From Virgibacillus sp. 7505 (GTDB lineage Bacteria > Bacillota > Bacilli > Bacillales > Amphibacillaceae), in contig NZ_NPBF01000018.1 of NCBI RefSeq assembly GCF_002272135.1, positions 62,001-126,000 on the forward strand: a stretch of DNA of 64,000 nucleotides. The letters run 5' to 3'. Of this stretch, positions 25,468 to 33,704 are shown piece by piece. The translations under genes and the position numbers were made by a program. Position 1 is the stretch's first letter. Each line of letters opens with the position of its first letter. A model generated the notes under the pieces. The model was given only the letters and a program-made list of their open reading frames with translations, searched no databases and was not told the DNA's origin.

Positions 25468-26889
25468 ATGGTAAGAGAATATGACATTGTCATCTTAGGA
25501 GGCGGTACGGGCGGTTACGTGGCCGCCATCCGTGCTTCCCAGTTAGGGTTAAAAACAGCAATAGTGGAAAAAGCAGAGCTTGGCGGAACTTGCCTGCATA
25601 GAGGATGCATACCATCCAAGGCATTGCTCCGTTCGGCTGAAGTCTACCGGCAAACAAAGGAAGCAGCAGCTTTCGGTATACATACATCAGATGTGCGACT
25701 GGACTTTTCAGGGGTACAGCAAAGAAAAGAAAAAATCATCGATCAGCTGCATCGCGGGGTTCAGCATTTGATGAAAAAAGGGAAAATTGACGTTTTCCAA
25801 GGATACGGCCGTATTCTCGGACCTTCCATCTTCTCTCCAACGGCAGGAACGATTTCTGTGGAATTTGCTGACGGCAGTGAAAATGAGATACTACTTCCGA
25901 AGAACGTAATCGTTGCGACAGGTTCCTCTCCGCGTTCCTTACCAGGTATTGATTTTGATGAATCAAAAATCCTTAGTTCTGAAGGCGCGTTGGCGCTGCA
26001 GGAGCTTCCGGAAAGCATGACAATTATCGGCGGGGGTGTAATCGGAATCGAGTGGGCATCGATGCTTCATGATCTCGGTACAAAGGTTACCATACTCGAG
26101 TATCAGGACCGTATTCTTCCAACAGAAGACGAACAGATCAGCAAGGAAATGTTTAAGCAGCTTAAAAAGCGAGGCATCGTAATCCATACGAATGTGCAAG
26201 TGGAGAGTGCTGAAGCTGGTGACAGCAGCGTGACAGTCACCGCACAGATGAATGGGGAAGAGCAAGTTTTTGTGTCTGATAAAATTCTCGTCTCTGTTGG
26301 CCGTGCAGCAAATGTCGGGGACATCGGGCTCAAAAATACCGATATCCAGCTATCAGAGCAAGGGTTTATCCAGACAAATACTTTTTACCAAACGAATGAA
26401 TCCCATATTTATGCAATCGGTGATGTGATTGGCGGTATGCAGCTGGCACATGTTGCCTCCAGGGAGGGCATGATTGCGGTTGAGCATATCGCAGGTGTTC
26501 AGACAGAAAGCTTGGATTACAGCATGGTTCCGGCTTGTGTCTATAGCTTCCCGGAAACGGCAAGCGTCGGATTGACAGAGGCACAAGCGAAAGCAGAAGG
26601 TCATAGTGTCAAGACTGGGAAAATGAGTTTCCAAGCTATCGGAAAAGCTTTGGTATATGGTGAGACAGAAGGCTTTGTTAAGATAATCGCCGATGAAAAG
26701 ACGAACGATTTGCTTGGTGTTCACATGATTGGTCCACACGTGACTGACATGATTTCAGAAGCTGCGCTTGCCAAACTGCTTGATGCAACACCTTGGGAAA
26801 TTGGCCAGACGATCCATCCGCATCCGACACTCTCGGAAATTATTGGAGAAGCGGCACTTGCGGTCGATGGAGAGCAAATCCATGGCTAA
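25468..26889 (+). CDS. lpdV: Dihydrolipoyl dehydrogenase of the branched-chain complex (E3)
   Basis: 473 residues. FAD-binding ILGGGTGGY at residue 9, redox-active disulphide C42/C47 in GGTCLHRGCIPSK, NAD-binding TIIGGGVIGIEWAS, and C-terminal HPHPTLSE with the catalytic His-Glu pair. Reoxidises the lipoyl arm of BkdB. The third base position spacing and the AGGAGG ribosome binding site support ATG 25468. Confidence 0.95.
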   Translation: MVREYDIVILGGGTGGYVAAIRASQLGLKTAIVEKAELGGTCLHRGCIPSKALLRSAEVYRQTKEAAAFGIHTSDVRLDFSGVQQRKEKIIDQLHRGVQHLMKKGKIDVFQGYGRILGPSIFSPTAGTISVEFADGSENEILLPKNVIVATGSSPRSLPGIDFDESKILSSEGALALQELPESMTIIGGGVIGIEWASMLHDLGTKVTILEYQDRILPTEDEQISKEMFKQLKKRGIVIHTNVQVESAEAGDSSVTVTAQMNGEEQVFVSDKILVSVGRAANVGDIGLKNTDIQLSEQGFIQTNTFYQTNESHIYAIGDVIGGMQLAHVASREGMIAVEHIAGVQTESLDYSMVPACVYSFPETASVGLTEAQAKAEGHSVKTGKMSFQAIGKALVYGETEGFVKIIADEKTNDLLGVHMIGPHVTDMISEAALAKLLDATPWEIGQTIHPHPTLSEIIGEAALAVDGEQIHG

Positions 26890-26914
26890 GATATTGAAGA
26901 AAGGGGGAGCGGCG

Positions 26915-27907
26915 ATGTCAGAAACAAGACATGCTTCTCTTGGAATATCAGACGAAAAAGTATTGGAAATGTATAGATGGATGCTCCTGGCAAGAAGAGT
27001 GGATGAACGTATGTGGCTCTTGAACAGAGCCGGTAAAATACCGTTTGTTATCTCTTGTCAAGGACAGGAAGCTGCACAGGTTGGTGCTGCAATGGCGCTG
27101 GATAGGGAGATTGATTATCTTTTGCCCTATTACCGCGACTTAGGATTGGTAATGCCATTTGGTATGACTGCAAAGGATTTGATGCTTTCCGCGTTTGCGA
27201 AAGCCGAAGACCCTAACTCAGGCGGCCGCCAGATGCCTGGGCATTTCGGTAAAAAATCTTCTCGAATCGTCACTGGTTCTTCACCAGTGACAACACAGGT
27301 GCCGCATGCTGTCGGTTTTGCGCTAGCTGCCAAAATGGAGAAGAAACAGCTCGTCAGCTTTGTGACTTTAGGTGAGGGTTCTTCAAACCAAGGTGATTTC
27401 CACGAAGGCTTGAATTTTGCAGGTGTTCATAAATTACCGGTGATTACGATGGTTCAAAACAATAAATATGCCATCAGTGTTCCGCAGGAAAAACAGCTCG
27501 GCTGCGTCAATGTGTCCGACCGGGCTCAAGGATATGGCATGCCTGGATTCACGATTGACGGAAATGATCCTTTAGCTGTTTATCAAACAGTGAAAGAAGC
27601 TCGTGAGCGTGCACTGAATGGGGAAGGACCGACGCTCATCGAAACAGTGGGCTACCGTCTTACACCGCATTCCAGTGATGACGATGATATGACATACCGT
27701 GAAAAGCAAGAAGTCGAGGAAGAACGCAAAAAAGATGGCTTGCTTACATTTGGTGCGTATCTTCGTGAAGTTGGCGTGCTGACGGAAGAATTGGAAAACC
27801 AAATGGAAGAAGAAATCAAACAAATCGTAAATGAAGCAACAGACTATGCTGAGCATGCTGAAGATCCGGAACCGGAATCCGCATTGCTTCATGTGTATGC
27901 CGATTAA
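26915..27907 (+). CDS. bkdAA: Branched-chain 2-oxo acid dehydrogenase E1 alpha subunit
   Basis: 330 residues. Thiamine-diphosphate E1 alpha family: KIPFVISCQGQEAAQVG, RDLGLVMPFG and GEGSSNQGDFHEGLNFA (cofactor-binding GDG-like region). With BkdAB it decarboxylates the 2-oxo acids of valine, leucine and isoleucine. ATG 26915 follows AAAGGGGGAG; longer in-frame starts would run into lpdV. Start lies 26 bases after the lpdV stop. Confidence 0.95.
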   Translation: MSETRHASLGISDEKVLEMYRWMLLARRVDERMWLLNRAGKIPFVISCQGQEAAQVGAAMALDREIDYLLPYYRDLGLVMPFGMTAKDLMLSAFAKAEDPNSGGRQMPGHFGKKSSRIVTGSSPVTTQVPHAVGFALAAKMEKKQLVSFVTLGEGSSNQGDFHEGLNFAGVHKLPVITMVQNNKYAISVPQEKQLGCVNVSDRAQGYGMPGFTIDGNDPLAVYQTVKEARERALNGEGPTLIETVGYRLTPHSSDDDDMTYREKQEVEEERKKDGLLTFGAYLREVGVLTEELENQMEEEIKQIVNEATDYAEHAEDPEPESALLHVYAD

Positions 27908-27919
27908 GGGGGAGAAACA

Positions 27920-28903
27920 ATGCCAGTAATGTCCTATATCCAGGCAATTACGCAGGCGATGCGTGAAGAAATGGAAGCAGATGAAAAAGTATTCGTATTA
28001 GGAGAAGATGTCGGGAAAAAAGGCGGCGTGTTCCGTGCTACAGATGGCCTTTATGGTACATTCGGAGGAGACCGTGCATTGGATACACCACTTGCGGAAT
28101 CAGCAATCGCCGGTGTTGCAGTAGGTGCTGCCATGTATGGGTTAAAGCCGATTGCTGAAATGCAGTTCGCTGATTTCATCATGCCGGCAGTTAACCAAAT
28201 CGTCTCAGAAGCAGCGAAAATCCGTTATCGATCCAACAATGATTGGACTTGTCCGGTTACGATACGTGCTCCATATGGTGGAGGTGTACATGGTGCTTTG
28301 TATCATTCCCAATCCGTAGAGGCGGTTTTCGCAAACCAGCCTGGGTTGAAAATTGTGATGCCTTCCACGCCTTATGATGCAAAAGGTCTTTTGAAAGCAG
28401 CAATCCAAGACCCGGATCCGGTATTGTTCTTTGAACATAAACGTGCTTATCGACTTATCAAGGGTGAAGTGCCCGCTAATCCTTATACACTGCCGATCGG
28501 AAAAGCAGATGTGAAACGCGAGGGTTCCGATATCACTGTCATCACGTACGGGTTATGTGTCCATTTCGCACTGCAGGCAGCCGAAAAGCTTGCTGCAGAA
28601 GGTATAGAAGCACATATCCTCGATTTGCGTACCATTTATCCACTTGATAAAGAGGCAATCATCGAGGCGGCTTCCAAGACAGGGAAAGTTTTGCTGATAA
28701 CAGAAGATAACAAAGAAGGATCGATCATTGGAGAAGTTGCAGCTATCATCGGAGAGAATTGCCTCTTCGATTTGGATGCTCCGATTCAGCGACTGGCGGC
28801 ACCGGATGTGCCGGCGATGCCTTATGCGCCTAGTACAGAGAAATACTTCATGGTCAACCCTGCAAAAGTGGAAGCAGCCATGCGGGAATTAGCGGAATTC
28901 TAA
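27920..28903 (+). CDS. bkdAB: Branched-chain 2-oxo acid dehydrogenase E1 beta subunit
   Basis: 327 residues, transketolase-like E1 beta: VFVLGEDVGKKGGVFRAT, DTPLAESAIAGVAVGAA, FADFIMPAVNQIVSEAAK, and the C-terminal domain with LRTIYPLD. Partner of BkdAA. 12 bases downstream of bkdAA, 10 bases before bkdB. Confidence 0.96.
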   Translation: MPVMSYIQAITQAMREEMEADEKVFVLGEDVGKKGGVFRATDGLYGTFGGDRALDTPLAESAIAGVAVGAAMYGLKPIAEMQFADFIMPAVNQIVSEAAKIRYRSNNDWTCPVTIRAPYGGGVHGALYHSQSVEAVFANQPGLKIVMPSTPYDAKGLLKAAIQDPDPVLFFEHKRAYRLIKGEVPANPYTLPIGKADVKREGSDITVITYGLCVHFALQAAEKLAAEGIEAHILDLRTIYPLDKEAIIEAASKTGKVLLITEDNKEGSIIGEVAAIIGENCLFDLDAPIQRLAAPDVPAMPYAPSTEKYFMVNPAKVEAAMRELAEF

Positions 28904-28913
28904 ACGAGGTGTA

Positions 28914-30173
28914 ATGATGACGATAGAAAAAATAACAATGCCAAAGCTTGGTGAAAGTGTTACAGAAGGAACGATCAATACTTGGCTTGTCAAACCAGGC
29001 GACCAAGTAAGTAAATATGATGCCATTGCAGAAGTAATGACAGATAAAGTAAATGCAGAAATCCCCAGCAGCTTCACGGGTGTAATCAAAGAATTGATTG
29101 CATCTGAAGGTGATACGGTCGAAGTAGGGGCTCTGATTTGTACAATCGAAACAGAAGAAGCAGGGGATAAAAAGGAAGCAGATCCAGCTCCTTCAGCAGA
29201 AGAATCAACAATCAGCAACGCTTCTGCTGATACTGCGATGAAATCACGTTATTCGCCTGCGGTCATGCGGCTTGCGCAAGAAAATGATCTAGACCTTACA
29301 GCAATTACAGGCAGCGGAAAAGGCGGACGAATCACCCGTAAGGACATCGAAGCAATCATTGCCTCAGGTGAAAAGCCGCAAAAACAAGAGCAGAAGCAAA
29401 CAGCAGCTGCAGAGGTGCCATCATCTGTTCGTGAGCAGACAACTGAATCAGCACAAGTGACACAAACAGATGCTGCTGGTAAATCCATACCTGTTACAGG
29501 TGTTAGAAAAGCCATCGCAAACAATATGGTTAAAGCGGCAACTGAAATTCCGCATGCATGGATGATGGTGGAAGTAGATGTTACCGACCTGGTTGCCTAC
29601 CGTAATAAGGTGAAGGATACCTTTAAAGAAAAAGAAGGATATTCACTTACTTTCTTCAGTTTCTTCGTAAAAGCTGTCGCGCAGGCGCTAAAAGAATTCC
29701 CGCAGCTGAATAGCTCATGGGCTGGCGATAAAATCATCCAGCACGACGAAGTCAATATTTCCATTGCAGTAGCGAAAGACCAGGAATTGTTTGTTCCAGT
29801 TATTCAATCGGCAGATGATCTAAGTGTAAAAGGTATTGCAAAACAAATTACAAACCTTGCCAAGAAAGCTCGTACAGGCAAACTGACAGCTGCTGACATG
29901 CAAGGAGGAACGTTTACAGTGAACAATACTGGCTCCTTTGGTTCAGTACAAAGCATGGGGATCATCAACTATCCGCAAGCAGCGATATTGCAAGTGGAAT
30001 CGATTGTAAAGCGACCAGTCATCATCAATGATATGTTCGCTGCCCGGGATATGGTGAATCTGTGTCTCAGCTTGGATCATCGCGTTCTTGATGGGCTCAT
30101 TTGCGGACAATTCATGGCTAGAGTAAAAGAGATTCTGGAGAACGTATCCGAGTCAACGATGCCGGTTTACTGA
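28914..30173 (+). CDS. bkdB: Dihydrolipoyl acyltransferase E2 of the branched-chain complex
   Basis: 419 residues: lipoyl domain with lipoylated lysine K45 in VMTDKVNAEI, an Ala/Glu/Gln-rich hinge, a peripheral-subunit-binding domain around SPAVMRLAQENDLDL, a second hinge (about 145-185), and the catalytic acyltransferase domain ending in SLDHRVLDG (His/Asp active site). Core of the BCDH complex, which feeds branched primers to fatty acid synthesis. ATG 28914 or 28917 could be used. Confidence 0.95.
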   Translation: MMTIEKITMPKLGESVTEGTINTWLVKPGDQVSKYDAIAEVMTDKVNAEIPSSFTGVIKELIASEGDTVEVGALICTIETEEAGDKKEADPAPSAEESTISNASADTAMKSRYSPAVMRLAQENDLDLTAITGSGKGGRITRKDIEAIIASGEKPQKQEQKQTAAAEVPSSVREQTTESAQVTQTDAAGKSIPVTGVRKAIANNMVKAATEIPHAWMMVEVDVTDLVAYRNKVKDTFKEKEGYSLTFFSFFVKAVAQALKEFPQLNSSWAGDKIIQHDEVNISIAVAKDQELFVPVIQSADDLSVKGIAKQITNLAKKARTGKLTAADMQGGTFTVNNTGSFGSVQSMGIINYPQAAILQVESIVKRPVIINDMFAARDMVNLCLSLDHRVLDGLICGQFMARVKEILENVSESTMPVY

Positions 30174-30242
30174 GAGGTCATAGAAATTGAAAGAGACTGA
30201 AATTGCTGATACACTTAAAACAGTGTAAAAGGAGGAATACCG

Positions 30243-30677
30243 ATGGCAGATTTCAGAATGTATATGAATGATATCGTAACAACTGCTAGGAAGGATCTTA
30301 CCGATGCAGGATATACCGAATTAACTACACCGGAAGAAGTGGATTCCACACTTAAGAACTCCGGGACGACACTTGTAATGATCAACAGCGTTTGCGGATG
30401 TGCCGGCGGAATTGCTCGCCCGGCAGCTGCGCATAGTCTGCATTATGACAAACGCCCTGATCAGCTTGTGACAGTTTTCGCAGGTCAAGATAAAGAAGCG
30501 ACTGAAAGAGCAAGGGAATATTTCACTGGCTTTCCGCCAAGCTCTCCGTCATTTGCTTTCTTGAAGGACGGCGAAATCGTTACAATGATCGAACGTCATG
30601 ACATCGAAGGTCATGAGCCGATGGAGGTAGTCAATAAACTGCAATCATTGTTCGATGAGCATTGTAAAGAAGTTTGA
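30243..30677 (+). CDS. brxB: Bacilliredoxin BrxB (YqiW)
   Basis: 144 residues of the YphP/YqiW family with the CGC active site at residues 51-53 ([14 protein letters not shown]). Removes bacillithiol from S-bacillithiolated proteins after oxidative stress. It follows bkdB after 69 bases as in B. subtilis, with its own AAAGGAGG ribosome binding site and a terminator after it. Confidence 0.95.
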   Translation: MADFRMYMNDIVTTARKDLTDAGYTELTTPEEVDSTLKNSGTTLVMINSVCGCAGGIARPAAAHSLHYDKRPDQLVTVFAGQDKEATERAREYFTGFPPSSPSFAFLKDGEIVTMIERHDIEGHEPMEVVNKLQSLFDEHCKEV

Positions 30678-30684
30678 CAGAAAA

Positions 30685-30711
30685 AGTCCCCATCCATTTG
30701 GATGAGGGGCT
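30685..30711 (+). terminator. Terminator after brxB
   Basis: Arms AGTCCC-CATCC (30685-30695) and GGATG-a-GGGGCT (30700-30711) pair with a bulged A and one G-U, loop ATTT. The downstream TATTCTGCTTTT is only moderately T-rich. Confidence 0.75.
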
Positions 30712-30748
30712 ATTCTGCTTTTGATCACTTTTGATGAGGAGTACCATT

Positions 30749-31732
30749 GTGAGAATAGGTTACCGAACGATTAAGACGGCCGTAGGAACACCGCTTGCGA
30801 TATGGTTAGCGGAGCTTCTGCAGCTGGAAAACAGTGTTTCAGCAGGTATCCTGACGATTTTATGTACACAAGTAACAAGGAAGAAATCTTTTCTGGCAGC
30901 TTGGCATCGAGTGGCAGCCTGTCTGCTGGCAATCGTACTGTCATTCGTCATATTCGAGACAATCGGCTTCCACCCGATCAGCATAGGCATTCTGCTGCTT
31001 GTCTTCATTCCGGTCACTGTCATGCTGCGAGTCTCGCCTGGAATCGTCTCAAGTGCTGTTATCATTTTGCACTTATATAATTCCCATAATATCACGCTGG
31101 ATTTGATCATCAATGAGATTATACTCATTACAGTCGGAATAGGCGTGGCTCTCATTGTGAATTTGTATATGCCCAGCCTGGAAGCAACGATCCGGCGGAA
31201 GCAGATTATTCTGGAGCGTAATTTTACGAAGATCTTAGAAGAGATTGCTTTGTATCTGCGTGATGGTGACCAGTCATGGTCAGGAGAAGAAATCACGCAG
31301 ACCGAAAAGGTACTGAAGGAAGCAAACCAGCTAGTCGGCAGGGATGTGGAGAATCATGTACTCAGGTCAGAGCATCCGTATTATGATTACTTTGAGATGC
31401 GTACGAAGCAATTTGCCATACTGAAAAGAATCCTGCCGCTAATCAGCAGGCTTCCGGAGACGTCTTATTCCCAGTGTGGGCAGCTGGCTCATTTCTTTTC
31501 CGGTCTTGCTGATTCCGTGCACCCGGGTAATACAGCAGTCTTGTTCCTGGAGGAACTCGAGTCATTACGGCAGTCTTTTGATGAGGATCCCCTCCCTAAG
31601 ACAAGAGAGGAATTCGAAACGCGAGCCCACTTGGTACAGTTGCTGTATGAAATGGAGAATTACCTGGAGCTGAAACAATCGTTCAAAGAAAGCGATGTGC
31701 AACATAGAAATAGACAGAAGGAGCAACAATAA
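30749..31732 (+). CDS. yqjA: FUSC/aromatic acid exporter-like membrane protein (YqjA)
   Basis: 327 residues. The N-terminal half has about four or five hydrophobic segments (TIKTAVGTPLAIWLAELL through ALIVNLYMPSLE); the C-terminal half is soluble and helical, matching the ArAE_1 and ArAE_1_C domain pair. B. subtilis YqjA occupies the same place after yqiW. Substrate unknown. GTG 30749 is chosen for its spacing from GAGGAG at 30736-30741; the TTG/ATG at 30731-30734 lie before that site. Confidence 0.85.
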   Translation: MRIGYRTIKTAVGTPLAIWLAELLQLENSVSAGILTILCTQVTRKKSFLAAWHRVAACLLAIVLSFVIFETIGFHPISIGILLLVFIPVTVMLRVSPGIVSSAVIILHLYNSHNITLDLIINEIILITVGIGVALIVNLYMPSLEATIRRKQIILERNFTKILEEIALYLRDGDQSWSGEEITQTEKVLKEANQLVGRDVENHVLRSEHPYYDYFEMRTKQFAILKRILPLISRLPETSYSQCGQLAHFFSGLADSVHPGNTAVLFLEELESLRQSFDEDPLPKTREEFETRAHLVQLLYEMENYLELKQSFKESDVQHRNRQKEQQ

Positions 31733-31763
31733 GCACATCACCATTTAAAAAGGGGATGTGCTT

Positions 31764-32303
31764 ATGCGCACGTTGCTAATAGCTTTCACCTGTCTGTCAA
31801 TTTTGTCTCCGTTATGGCCATTCGGTGAGAATCCTATGCCGGGAAGGCCGCTAATCATTGTTAATAAAACAACAAACCAGCTTGCTTTTTTGGATAAAGG
31901 GGAAGTAATCAAGGTTTATCCGGTAGCTACTGGAAAGAAGCCGGAGTCGACACCGGAAGGGATATTTCTCACTTTGTTCAAAACGGAATACCCTGGCTAC
32001 TCCCGAAAAGGAATTGCTGGGGGAGACAAAGACAACCCGCTAGGAAGCAGATGGATCGGTTTTAACGCTAATGATACGCAAGGTCGTACTTTCGGGATTC
32101 ATGGGACGAATAGACCGGAGTCAATCGGCAGCCGAGTCTCAGCAGGCTGTATACGGATGCGAAACGAAGATGTGGAAGAATTGTATAAACAGGTTCCCGT
32201 CGGGACGAAGGTAAGAATAATGACAGGCTGGAAGTCATTTGAAGAAATTGGGATAGAAGATGGAGCTATTTTGTCTCCTAGAAGACAAAATAGCTCAGGG
32301 TGA
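31764..32303 (+). CDS. L,D-transpeptidase, YkuD family
   Basis: 179 residues: a short hydrophobic N-terminal signal segment (LLIAFTCLSILSPLWPF) then a YkuD domain with RPLIIVNKTTNQLAF and catalytic motif HGTNRP...SAGCIRMRNEDV (His and Cys). Cross-links or modifies peptidoglycan outside the cell. ATG 31764 is favoured by its spacing from AAGGGG. Its last 26 bases overlap the antisense 3' end of the Prli42-like gene, and a 14-base-stem hairpin lies in its C-terminal codons (tail ILSPRRQNSSG). Confidence 0.85.
   Translation: MRTLLIAFTCLSILSPLWPFGENPMPGRPLIIVNKTTNQLAFLDKGEVIKVYPVATGKKPESTPEGIFLTLFKTEYPGYSRKGIAGGDKDNPLGSRWIGFNANDTQGRTFGIHGTNRPESIGSRVSAGCIRMRNEDVEELYKQVPVGTKVRIMTGWKSFEEIGIEDGAILSPRRQNSSG
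32263..32296. terminator. Perfect hairpin in overlapping convergent gene ends
   Basis: Arms GAGCTATTTTGTCT (32263-32276) and AGACAAAATAGCTC (32283-32296), six-base loop. It lies inside the 3' coding ends of both the plus-strand L,D-transpeptidase and the minus-strand Prli42-like gene. Neither strand shows a T-run right after it, so it may protect 3' ends or terminate weakly in both directions. Confidence 0.55.
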
Positions 32304-32400
32304 TTGCGAGAGTGGAAATAAGCATCGTGAATATCATCAAGTAAACCATGAATTTCATTGCGATATTTTGTTTGGATCTTTTTTTATTATGCTTGGCCAA
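32278..32400 (-). CDS. prli42: Prli42-like stressosome-associated miniprotein
   Basis: 40 residues: a basic N-terminus (AKHNKKRSKQNIAMK) and one membrane helix MVYLMIFTMLISTLAITLS. The pattern K-x-x-x-Y-x-M-x-x-x-M-L-x-S-T-L is that of Prli42, the miniprotein that anchors the stressosome to the membrane in Listeria and is conserved in Firmicutes. The minus-strand TTG start at 32400 has AAGGGGG about ten bases upstream. The gene ends tail-to-tail inside the L,D-transpeptidase gene. Family call is from pattern memory and would need a profile search. Confidence 0.65.
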   Translation of the reverse strand: MAKHNKKRSKQNIAMKFMVYLMIFTMLISTLAITLSYFVF

Positions 32401-32495
32401 TGGAATGGAGCCCCCTTATCTGTTTATGTCCATTGTACAGGGAAGCGGGTAAGGGGACAAGAAGAAACCAATAGATAGAATAGGAGTACATAATC

Positions 32496-33623
32496 ATGAT
32501 AAAAATAAATGAAAATCGTTTAGTTGAAGAATTCTTTGAATTGGTTCAAGTTGACTCGGAGACAGGTAACGAGAAAGAGATTGCTGAAGTGTTGAAAAGA
32601 AAATTCACTGCACTAGGTGTACAAGTGCAAGAAGATGACTCAATGGTGAAAACCGGCCATGGAGCAAATAACTTGGTTTGTACCTGGAAAGGGAATGTCG
32701 AATCCGCTGAAACGATCTATTTTACTTCTCATATGGATACTGTGGTTCCCGGTCAAGGTATCAAACCACAGATCAAAGACGGGTACATTACGAGTGACGG
32801 AACAACGATTCTCGGTGCTGATGATAAAGCTGGACTGGCTTCTATTCTTGAAACAATCAAAGTTTATAAGGAACAGGAGTTGCCTCATGGCACTGTTCAA
32901 TTCGTGATAACAGCAGGTGAGGAGGCTGGTCTTATTGGAAGCCGCGCGCTTGATTCATCCCTGCTCACTGCTTCGTTTGGGTATGCCATTGACAGTGATG
33001 GCCCTGTTGGTGACATCGTTGTTGCAGCACCAACTCGTGCCTCTGTGCTTGCAAAAGTATATGGCAAGACTGCGCATGCAGGTGTAGCACCTGAAAAAGG
33101 AATTTCAGCCATCACTGTAGCTGCCAAAGCAATTTCTAAAATGCCGCTTGGCAGAATCGATGATGAAACTACTGCGAATATAGGCAGATTCGCTGGAGGC
33201 AAACAGACGAATATTGTTTGTGATTATGTCGAAATACTGGCAGAAGCTAGGTCGCTTGAAGCAAGCAAAATGGAAGCACAAGTACAGAAGATGAAGCAGG
33301 CATTTGAACAAACAGCTGAAAGTATGGGTGCTCGTGCGGAAGTAGAAATAAAAGTTGAGTATCCAGGCTACAAACAAAAAGCTGGCGACCGTGTCGTTGA
33401 AGTAGCTCGCACAGCTGCGAAAAGCATCGGGCGTGACAGTAACCTTACAAGAAGCGGCGGCGGCAGTGATGCCAACGTGATTGCAGGCTTCGGTATCCCG
33501 ACTGTCAATCTGTCTGTCGGCTATGAAGAAATTCATACGACCAATGAACGCATACCAGTAAGCGAATTGGTTAAAACAGCTGAAATGGTTGCTAGCATCA
33601 TACGTGAGGTTGCGAACAGTTGA
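32496..33623 (+). CDS. yqjE: M20 family peptidase T-like tripeptidase (YqjE)
   Basis: 375 residues of the zinc aminopeptidase M20 family: HMDTVVPG (metal His and catalytic Asp), LGADDKAG (bridging Asp), GEEAGLIGSR (catalytic Glu and metal Glu), and C-terminal GYEEIHTTNE (last His ligand). Cleaves tripeptides in the cytoplasm. Genomic position matches yqjE of B. subtilis. Confidence 0.9.
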   Translation: MIKINENRLVEEFFELVQVDSETGNEKEIAEVLKRKFTALGVQVQEDDSMVKTGHGANNLVCTWKGNVESAETIYFTSHMDTVVPGQGIKPQIKDGYITSDGTTILGADDKAGLASILETIKVYKEQELPHGTVQFVITAGEEAGLIGSRALDSSLLTASFGYAIDSDGPVGDIVVAAPTRASVLAKVYGKTAHAGVAPEKGISAITVAAKAISKMPLGRIDDETTANIGRFAGGKQTNIVCDYVEILAEARSLEASKMEAQVQKMKQAFEQTAESMGARAEVEIKVEYPGYKQKAGDRVVEVARTAAKSIGRDSNLTRSGGGSDANVIAGFGIPTVNLSVGYEEIHTTNERIPVSELVKTAEMVASIIREVANS

Positions 33624-33624
33624 T

Positions 33625-33650
33625 AATAGGAGGCTCATGCCTCCTATTTT
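33625..33650 (+). terminator. Rho-independent terminator after yqjE
   Basis: Arms AATAGGAGGC (33625-33634) and GCCTCCTATT (33639-33648), TCAT loop, T-run to 33650. Confidence 0.88.
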
Positions 33651-33661
33651 ATATGCAAACA

Positions 33662-33685
33662 TGTTATAATAAGAACGACAGTTCG
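33662..33685 (+). promoter_or_regulatory. Extended -10 promoter with LexA (SOS) box before dinB
   Basis: TG-T-TATAAT extended -10 at 33662-33670 is followed directly by GAAC-GACA-GTTCG at 33673-33685, which matches the Bacillus LexA box CGAAC-N4-GTTCG except for the first base (A at 33672). Binding there would block transcription start of the DNA polymerase IV gene, so SOS induction is predicted. Confidence 0.7.
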
Positions 33686-33704
33686 CATTGAGAGGAGGGA
33701 CAGC

